From the NCBI GenBank assembly GCA_032622095.1, contig CP136065.1, positions 214,996,151-215,060,150 of the forward strand: DNA of 64,000 bases, written 5' to 3'. This DNA comes from Siphonodentalium dalli (lineage: Eukaryota > Mollusca > Scaphopoda > Gadilida > Siphonodentaliidae). The position numbers and the translations under genes were made by a program. Below the pieces are notes generated by a model. It saw only the letters and a list, made by a program, of their open reading frames with translations. It was not told where the DNA came from and did no database searches. Of the stretch, positions 55,153-64,000 are shown piece after piece (position 1 is the first letter of the stretch; every line of letters begins with the position of its first letter).

Positions 55153-55921
55153 ATGTCTAATATCGAAATAATTTCTCTAAACTGCCGACCAAAACGAAAA
55201 ACGCCGAGATCTGTTCCATCACCTACGGGATAAAAAAAGCTCCAATATACTGTCTACAGGACACTCATTTTACCAAAGCCATGGGAAAACACATTGAAGC
55301 AGAATGGGATTCAAAACAGTAATAGCCTCTTACTCGTCTCAATCCCGTGGGGTGGCATTCCTCTTTAATAATAACTTCTAATATGAAATACATGACACCA
55401 CACGGGATTCAGAACGTAACTACATTATATTAGATAATATTATATCGATCGAAAAAAATAGATTCAGTCTCGTGACAATATATGGCCCGAATGACGATAT
55501 TCGAATCTTTTATGAAAATATTAACAAACTGCTTTTAGACATCGGTAATACTCAAATAATTATCTGTGGTGACTGGAACATCACGCAAGATCCAGAACTT
55601 GATACCTTCAATTACAACCACATTAATAATCCAAACGCAAAAGATGCACTGAAAAATCTTGCCGCCAGCCTCGAACTCGTGGACCCATGGAGATTGAAAA
55701 ATAAAAACGAAAGACATTATACTTGGCGAAGAAAATCCCCAATTAAAATGGCAAGGTTGGACTTTTTTATGATCTCTTCAGATCTTTTAAGGTTACTCGA
55801 AACTGGCCCACATATTTTACCTGCTTATAGATCTGATCACTCCATGATTAAACTCACACTCAAAATTAATAATTCGGAAAGTGGGCCCGCATTTTGGAAA
55901 TTGAATAACTCCCTACCGTAA
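55153..55921 (+). pseudogene. L1/Tx1-like LINE ORF2: AP endonuclease domain, broken
   Basis: ATG 55153 begins MSNIEIISLNC, the usual start of an APE-type endonuclease that nicks target DNA. Segments in shifted frames give CLQDTHFTKAMGK and SQSRGVAFLFNN. The frame from 55472 then gives VTIYGPNDD, IIICGDWN, ELVDPWR, YTWRRKSPIKMARLDFFMIS and YRSDHS, which are the catalytic Asn, Asp and His blocks. At least three frame breaks lie before 55472. It stops at 55921 after FWKLNNSLP, and the RT is absent. Confidence 0.85.
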
Positions 55922-58392
55922 ATGTATAACATGACGCAAAGATGCCAACATTTTCCCACAGAGACAAACGAAAGGTGGTAACATGTCAGAAAAATAGCAT
56001 ATTTTCAAATTTCGGCGGCCATCTTGGCCGCCATATTGGATTCTGGTGTCGGATTTTTGGCTAATTTGTAAGGGCTGTATATTAGCATAACGAATCGAGC
56101 TGAAAACAAGACCGCATGTGATATCATCTTTACTATAACGGCGATCAAAGAGACATGGTGCATTTAAAAAAAATGGCCGCCATGATGGACGCCATCTTGT
56201 CTGGAGTCTCTGCGGCCACTTTTTCTTCTTGTTAACAAGTGAAAAAAATTATAGGAGACCTTAAGGAAGAAAATTAGTGGGGTGAAGTTGAGTCCTGGGG
56301 GGTTGCAGAGGTCGACCAATATCTCCTGGACTACATCTAGATGTCACACGAAGATCCATATGAAGTTTTGTGACGATCGGATGAGAGATGTGACCTGTTT
56401 GGTTTGCCAAAGGAATTTGTTGACGAAACTCTCGCACGGAGGGACGACCAACCCATGGCAATATTATATTTCAAATTTGACTTTGTCAAGTTGAGGTAAA
56501 AATTTATTGGAAATGAATAACTGCTATAAAAAGTACATGAACCGAAATGGTAAAAGACTCCAATGACTATTCAATAGAGAGCACCACCGCTTCAGGAATG
56601 TTAACATAATCAGAGTTGTGTGCTGGAACATTGTAAGCATTATTTTTTGCAAGAACTTATATAAACATGTGGGCTTATATGTTTTTAGGTCATATTTCCA
56701 TCGCAAATTCCCCAGCTGAACATCTATCTCTAATAATGTGGCCTATTTACAGTTGATTGCTCCGTGCATGAGTGAATGGTCTGATACAAACACTGTATTC
56801 ATTTTGGCTGGTTATTGAATGTAACTGTTGTTGCAAATGGCTACTCTCAATTCCAGCACACAACTAACATGCAGTTAAAATAATTGAAGCAGTGTTGCGC
56901 TCTATTAAATAGTCCTTCGAGCCATTTAATAGTTTAGATCATATACTGTTTATGGCTTTTATTCATTTCCAATAATTTGGTATACTTGTGGAGAACACTC
57001 TTCGAATAATTTCCTTTATAACAATATCATTAAAGTCATATTTTTGACATTTGTATTGTTACATAATATGCTTGATTTGATCTCATGTGGCATAGATTCC
57101 TTCAGGCGATTTAACTCTTTGAACCATGAAGCTCCACAACGATCGACACCCTGACATTGGGCTCCCCGTACTATTTTTCCTTAAATTAGAGTGTCCTGTC
57201 GCATGATGGTTATGTTTAAATGGTGACACGGATCTGAAAGTTTACAGGTTTGTCCCCCATGGATCACTGATCAGTATAATATCGCGAGACTTTGCCACGC
57301 TGCAACTACTTTGTAACGGTTTCTAGGCAACTACCCGGAATTGACTGCATGGGAAATGCAAGTATAGCTTAATATAGCGTCGAAATTCTACGACAGTGAT
57401 TGCGTTTTCGATGCAGGTAATACCATGAAGTGAACTTTGAGATACTCCCGATCTCAAGAGTGAACAAAATGTCTTATTTAAGGGTATCGCAACAGTTGCG
57501 ATTAAATACCATAAAATGATCGAATGACACCATAGCACTAACCATTCAGATGTATGTTTGCCTTTATTTAGTTCAGTCTCTAGTCGCTTGTTGTTGGTTG
57601 TGATCGAATGAGGAACATGTCTGAAATTATATACAAGCATGCTATGCATGGATCACTGATCATTCTAAGATCGGAAGACTTTGCCACCCGATCTCTTCTT
57701 AATAATTGTTACCAGGCAACTACCCGGAATTGGCAAGAAAATATTACAAATGTGTGGAACATGCAACTATATATGTCCTATATATAGTGGCATATGTCAC
57801 TTAAAAATGCATATTTATGTGAATTATAGCCGATGTAATGCGCATGCACATACCCGATAATAGCTGACAACAATTCCATATACACACCCTGACCACCAAA
57901 TATATATTAGTGGGTATGTCGTGCACAAGTACGCTATATATAAACCGTTTATTTGCCATTGAGCTGTTCAGCGCATGCACGTCGCATATCGTCGCTCGAT
58001 AATCACAATATGCCAACTCCGTTTTTTCTGTTTTCCGAGAAAATTGCGATTGAAGGTTTTGGTCATTTCAAATCTCATGATCTCCGATTTTGCCCTTTTT
58101 AAAAGCTGGAGATATCTCTGTTGAGCTTTATATGATGGCAAATTTGTAGAGTACACAAAATATCGAGTAAAATCGCAAGAAATGTGTTTTAGGGACGCGT
58201 GGAGATAGAACTACTGTTCTAACAAGTTTTTCTATTTGGATTTCAGTTGAGGGATATTAAATAGTATAGCCCTAACTACTTCCCGATTATTTAAATTTAT
58301 CTCATGTCTTATCTGTAGATACAACAGTGTGTATTATAAGCATACAGAGCAAGAGTCACTACTTGTATTGACCATGCACTGGTATGGGAGTG
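55922..58392. other. Non-coding interval with YY1-like GCCAT clusters
   Basis: GGCGGCCATCTTGGCCGCCA at about 56010-56029 and GGCCGCCATGATGG at about 56174 form clusters of YY1-type motifs. Sequence 57255-57390 is repeated at 57648-57781. Otherwise no gene seen. Confidence 0.5.
57255..57781. repeat. Direct repeat of about 130 bp spaced by 390 bp
   Basis: Both copies start CATGGATCACTGATCA and contain GACTTTGCCAC and AGGCAACTACCCGGAATT. This could be a tandem duplication or the ends of a small element. No coding. Confidence 0.6.
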
Positions 58393-59591
58393 AAAGCATG
58401 GCGGCCAGGGATGGCGCCACCAGCTGTTATACGAACAAATGATGATACAGACCCAGGTTGATGCGGACACTGTATACTGTTTTATACGGACCCCGGCTGG
58501 TATGGGCATCGGTATATGACTGAAATATGTTTTTCTTGTGTTTGACAAAATTTAATATGTAGTTTAATTTAAAAAATAGTTTATATAAACGTTGTAACTC
58601 ATACTACTTGTAAAAGGCAGCTTAATTGTTAGTGGTGATCTCCATAAGTTCTAGAGTATATATATATATATACAGTGTACCAGGTTACTTCCTGGATGGC
58701 GCTGTCCACATGTTTTTCTAAATATTTGTTGAATATTTTGTATGAGCATTGACCAAATTCGAAACCCCATTCAAACTATCATGTGAACTTTGGGACATAT
58801 GTAATCAATATACATATATATTAATATAATTCCATTAATGGATAATAGTTAAAGATATAATGTTGACACTGAAAGTTCGTATCAACTTGAGCGCAGCAAA
58901 CACAGTCGGTAAATACATCTTTAGTTATTGAACACAGTGGCGATAATGCTTCGGGAGAGTGATTCATTGTGACCCGCTCAACCCCGAATCGACATACGAC
59001 ATATTACATAAACGTGTGTTGCTTATCGCACATTCTTTACATATTACATTCCGACCATTGTGAATCTGAATTGAAATTAAATCAAAGTATTGCTAAATTA
59101 TTAACGTTACTGTCTTCTTTTGTTGAATTCAATGCAATTGCTATACATGATATGGGCACAGCACTTTTGTGCTGCTACGTCAATATCCGGTATTGATGAG
59201 TGGACCCTCAATGTCGATCCATGTATAGTGTAAATGGAAAACGTATTTTGTCTTTAGAATGCCTGATAGAGTTGTATGCACTGTGTCACGACGTGTATAT
59301 TTTGTGGCAACCGACATCAAATATTTCTTTTATTAAGAGCCCCGAACCCCATCCGCGCTATCAAGATATAGACACATTTGGTGGTTCTATAACCCAACAC
59401 CGTTACATTCCTGGTAAATATTACCTATATTAGTTCTATATATGGCCTCGTTATTTTCTATATATAGTGGACATGCCGACAGACAAATATTCGAATATAT
59501 ACAGATACTAGATCACAGGCCTAAAATGTTATGTTGATATATTTAAATAAAGTAAAATATAAATAAAATTGCATTTCTTAATTGAGGTCCA
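58393..59591. repeat. 1.2-kb dispersed repeat, copy 3
   Basis: Matches 2177-3395 and 34355-35570 with small indels. It lies outside the A/B duplication and is terminated on the right by the CACTA-like MITE. Confidence 0.75.
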
Positions 59592-59928
59592 CACTGTTAA
59601 AAACATTTTGTTCTCATACGATACAATGATCCGGAAAATTGCTGCCGGCACAATCTAACGTGAGGGCACGGAACAATGTACCGTAAGGGTTACGGAACAA
59701 TGTACCGTAAGGGTTACGGAACAATGCACCGTAAGGGTTACGGAACATTTTACCATTTCATAACGGCCCTATGGTATATATGTACTGCTATAGAATAAAG
59801 TTCCATATTCATACGGGACACAGAACCGTAACTAAACAGGTAAATGTTCCTCAACTTTACGGGACTATGTGCCGGCAGCAATTCTCCGGAACTTTGTACC
59901 GTATGGGAATGGTATTTTGTTAACAGTG
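59592..59928. mobile_element. 337-bp CACTG MITE with internal 24-bp tandem repeat
   Basis: Ends CACTGTTAA...TTAACAGTG. Inverted arms of about 60 bp share ATTGCTGCCGGCAC. Flanked by CA dinucleotides (59590-59591, 59929-59930). The centre has a 24-bp unit ACGGAACAATGTACCGTAAG plus GGTT in about four copies (59668, 59692, 59716, 59740). CACTA/EnSpm-type termini are suggested but no transposase is present. Confidence 0.8.
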
Positions 59929-62900
59929 CATTTCAGTTTCAATTTATTGCTTAGAATGATTGTTTTCCCCAAAATAAGCAATCATTATATATCACCCTTA
60001 ACTTGGTCCTGAACTCCATGCCATTAATAACCCTTTCATGACTGGTACTTTCTGAATTTGTTGCAAAAACCCTGTGCCAATGCATTCTCATTTGCCTAAC
60101 AGTATTTACCTTGACCTTGTAAGCCAGTGGATTCTCTTATATATGTTAGGCTTCCTATGCGAGATTTACATATATAAGTTAATGCACTGTCAACGGGTCT
60201 TTAACGCTGCACCAGCATGGCTCCCGCCATGAAAGGGTTAAGGCTGAATTCCGGATTTAAGCCGAGAGGTGGTGGTCCATACCCTATCAGGGTTTCAGCC
60301 ACTGCCGATGTAATATCACTAAAATTAATAAATCAATTCAAGATATTTAATCATTTTTGGAAATGAGTTCGAAAATATGTGTTCCATAAATTTAAGTAAT
60401 AGTGTCTTTGTCTGAAAATTAACTATTCTAACATATTCCAAAGTTCACTATTGACTAACAAGAATAATTTATAGCATCAAAGACCCCAACTATGGTAGAG
60501 TTGCACTCTTTGAACCTATAAATGACATGTGATTAATAGTTCGGCTCTTTAGGGCTACATGTAGAAATCAATTTCAATGTACACATTACACACATATTAT
60601 CAGCATATATTACAGGGAAGATTGGACGCCAGAGAATTTGGCATGAAATTTTATATTACTGTATAATAAAATATTGTGCACTACATACATATATGATAAT
60701 GCACACACCGGTAGTAATGACGTGATGCGTGATATACAATGTAAAGTTCCATGTACTGGAGAACAAATTACTCGCAAATACCATACCAATAAAAAATTAA
60801 TCATTTCAGCAGTTGGCACAGTTCGGACACCCTGTACCATTATGTTCAATGTTTTAGTGATATGTACATGTACACATTCTTTGTATGAAGTAGAAGTAAT
60901 GTCAATCGGTACATCCACTGTTCCCAGAGTACTGCATCTGTATATTTGATTAATATAATGACTTCATATACTAGTAGCTGCACAATTAATAGAGAACATG
61001 TTATTCTAATTTCTATAGTTGAATACACAAGTATGGTTCATCCTCACCTCCATTCACAATAATCCAGAAAGCAATGTTATTCCACAAGTGTGACACTTCT
61101 CATGTACCAGGATAGATATACGGTTAGTCATCTACCTTGAAACAAAAGTCATCTTGGAATGTTGGAGCTACATGTATGTCAGGCACATAAATACCATCAT
61201 ACATGTACATGTATATGTCCAGAATCACAACTTTCCTGCATTATTATCCAATTGTTTATGCTATGATACATCTCTTCATATGATATCAGATTTCCACTGC
61301 ACTCCTGAAAATATAGACATATGTCATAAATATACAATTACATATACAACATCACTATCTTTTGTCTTTACACCAGTATCGGTCCACGCATGGTGTCAGG
61401 GTTTGAACTTGCATCCCCACTTTCAAAGCACACATGAGCTAACCACAATTCTTCTGATACATGTATTATTTGTATATTCGGATATTGTTCTTGAACTCAA
61501 GGAAAGAATTATGGACATTTAAAATTGTAGGTCATTCTACAGATATGGTTACCTCTATCTTTTAAGTTGAAAATAAACGCTCTTTATTGCTAATTAGTAG
61601 TGCCTCTTTAAGTCATCTGCACCTATAGTCTGGTCGATAAACTCAAATGTTATGGTCAACCTAGAAAAAATTTGGACTAAGTTGGTTTTTATATCATTTT
61701 GAAGAGGAAGCTCTCCTCTATAACATATCCAAAATCCGCTAAAATCCGCTTTGAGCAATTTTTGTAATTCAAGATGGCGTCCAAGATGGCTGCCATTTTC
61801 CTATAAGTCAGCTCGATGCAATTATAGTGAGAACATCTTGTCATATGTATACACTTGTATACATTTTTGTGAAGCTATGACATAACGCCATCTTTATGTG
61901 CCAAAATTGAAACTTCCCGTCTAAGATGGCCGCCAAAATGGCTACCGGAAGTGGAATTTATACGTTTTTACTAATACTTTTAAGATAAGTTTCTGAGGTT
62001 TTGAACTGGTTGAGAATTGTAACTTTATATTGTATATAGCATGTTAACTGACCATTGGAGCAATGATATATGCTGTTCGTGGGGGTCCACACCCTTTCGA
62101 TCACTCAAAAATTCGATTTTACAAAACGCGGTATAACATTTTACAAAAGATCCCCTTTGGGATTCTGGTCACATTTCACCAAGAAGTGGGACGAACTGTG
62201 CAATGTAAGTGATCCATTCTATGTCTTATTGATATTCGAACTCAATGGTACCAAAATTGTTACTTTGGCTCAAAATGGCTGTCAAAATGGCCGCCAAAAT
62301 ATGGAAAAATGTTAATTATCCCAACGTGCCATGCAACCGCTTACAATTTATGGTGATGTACACAAATGACTATTCCGTATTATATACATTGAATACCAAC
62401 ATTTTTTATGCACCTTTATTAATTTTTACTATTTAACATTCTGAAATTACCAGAATTATGGGATATTTCTATCACAAACAGCATCAAACTCTGCTAAAAA
62501 ATCACTATCTTTAGTATCAAAGGTTCTTTTTATTTTGATATGCCTCAAATATGGCATAGTGTGGTGTTTTAGACAATATTACTCAAGATTACATGCAAAA
62601 TGGCAACCAAATTTAGTAAAAAGTTTATATTCCGAACATTATTCTCGGCTGTTTCGAAATTGTAGCAAATTGTGACTCACTTGGTTATTAAACATGCTAC
62701 TTAATCAATTGACAACTTAATCTTATATTCTGGTTGTCCCAAAACCTTATGGGGCACGACAAAATAATTTTATGGGATGCAGTATGAATTTTGCCGAACA
62801 CCTCTTTTGGGATTATGTCCATGTTTTTTACGGAAACGGACGGAACGTTGAACCTGAACTGACAGGTATCATATTATGTGGCTACTCTGGCCCATTAGCA

Positions 62901-63010
62901 TCAAAAACTTATAAACTATTGTCAGGAAAACCGTTTTCTTCACATTGCATATAAAACGCAATTAATGTGGAGAACACTCTGATATTACCTCTATAGATTA
63001 ACATATCCTT
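59929..63010. other. Long non-coding interval
   Basis: No supported gene; open frames are short and lack protein character. Clusters of AAGATGGC / GGCCGCCA lie at about 61773-61800, 61922-61946 and 62268-62295. No LTR or TIR found. Confidence 0.5.
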
Positions 63011-64000
63011 GAGTTATTGTGGAAAGTGATAGTCACAAAAAGGTGCACCAGTACAAATCACACATGACCATGCAGTCACTCCATATATACATACATGAAT
63101 ACCACGTAAATGGCCATGTGCCACTCGCTGTATATACATACACCTCACCCATTACCATACAGCCACAATTGGGTTTACCCACACCAATGCATGGCCGTGA
63201 ATAACATTGCAGACACACCAGGTATACTCCTACACCTCACATGACCTGTATACATATTCACTACATACATGAACACAAAGTAACCTCTTGTATACCTATT
63301 CACCTAACCATAGGCCATACAGTCACTCCATGTATATGTATTTGCCACATGCATATCTATACAGCCACTAAATATATACATGTACACCTAACCGATGACC
63401 ATACAGTCACTCCATACCTGTTCGCTACATCCATTGTCATATATTACTTCTTGTATATCTATTTGCCTCACCAGTGGTCATACAGTCTCACGCCCTGTAT
63501 ATATACATATTTGCGACACCCATGACCATATAGCCACTCAAGATATACATATACACCCAACCCAAAACCATAGAGTCACTCTAGGTATATACATATAACC
63601 TCACAAAAGTGGCATTACAGCCCTTCTAGATAGATCAATGTCTCGTACCGCGTATACGGCCATTCATACACTCCAGACTTGCATATACACCTGACCCATG
63701 ACATTTCAGCTTCTCGCTGTACACGCATAAACAACAGTCGTGATCATAGTCACTCCTTGTATATCAATTCACCCCACCATTAATTTTGTCATGCTGTCAA
63801 TCTCCATATACCTATGTACATATTGGCCGTGCCATGGCCATGTAGTCACTCGTGATATACATATACACCTCACCCATGACCACAGCGTCACTCCAGGTGT
63901 GTTTATATACCTCACCAATGGCCATACAACCCTTTTAGATATACCAATACCCCGCACACACGGCCATTCGTACACTTCAGACTTGCATATACAGCTCAAT
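63011..64000. repeat. Degenerate minisatellite, about 55-60 bp units, to window end
   Basis: Repeated phrases CATGACCATACAGTCACTC and TATATACATATACACCTCACC in alternation, roughly sixteen units, with continuous drift. Frames on both strands remain open because of the repeat. It continues past the window. Confidence 0.8.

Noticed and set aside
61154-61522. 122-codon plus ORF
   Set aside because: No domain, splice context, or second copy; AT-rich chance frame is more likely.
63019-63999. ORFs on both strands at the window end
   Set aside because: Translations of the degenerate minisatellite.

Overview
This is a eukaryotic, repeat-dense, AT-rich window from an animal genome. No bacterial or phage gene organisation is present. 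Non-LTR retrotransposons of two types, an env-carrying Ty3/Gypsy element, several terminal-inverted-repeat (TIR) elements, C2H2 zinc-finger remnants, splice signals and a tRNA-His primer site all fit a metazoan. A marine lophotrochozoan such as a mollusc is my guess, from the style of the repeats only.

The backbone is a large duplication. Copy A (1-27373) and copy B (about 32409-51802) are collinear. Each carries in order a minus-strand jockey/CR1-like LINE, a non-coding block, a 4.4-kb unit bounded by about 50-bp TIRs, a 129-bp satellite and a 1.5-kb TIR element. Copy B has an extra 4.45 kb (36628-41078) and two tandem TIR units (B1 41229-45258, B2 45270-49237) where A has one. The spacer between A and B (27374-31599) is itself partly duplicated inside B's extra segment (37950-39402). 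Part of the non-coding block recurs a third time at 58393-59591.

The main object is a 15,544-bp LTR retrotransposon on the minus strand (10242-25785) inserted in copy A. Copy B keeps the matching empty site (50288-50291), and the two LTRs differ by only 2 of 455 bases, so the insertion is young. It has a tRNA-His primer binding site, a candidate splice donor, a novel ORF upstream of gag, an intact gag with a zinc knuckle, an intact pol (protease, RT, RNase H, integrase), and an intact env-like fusion glycoprotein behind a good splice acceptor. A UUUAAAC slippery heptamer followed by an 11-bp stem joins gag to pol in the -1 frame. The 4.2-kb pol-env spacer carries two small paralogous ORFs on the opposite strand, each with its own TATA box, and one also with a perfect CRE/ATF site. 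It also holds an array of hairpin-forming repeats. I regard this architecture as the best candidate for something undescribed.

The TIR-bounded units carry decayed host-like genes: a minus-strand multi-C2H2 zinc-finger exon and a plus-strand disordered/coiled-coil protein. A 720-bp MITE with 39-bp TIRs and a TA target duplication interrupts the zinc-finger exon in A and B1; B2 keeps its empty site. The right-hand third (51.8-64 kb) holds a 5'-truncated L1/Tx1-like LINE with target duplication, a long fold-back MITE, a six-member array of two-tier hairpins, a broken LINE endonuclease, a CACTA-like MITE and a long degenerate minisatellite. Two diverged copies of a secreted-protein first exon (28675 and 38062) are the only ordinary host-gene signals.
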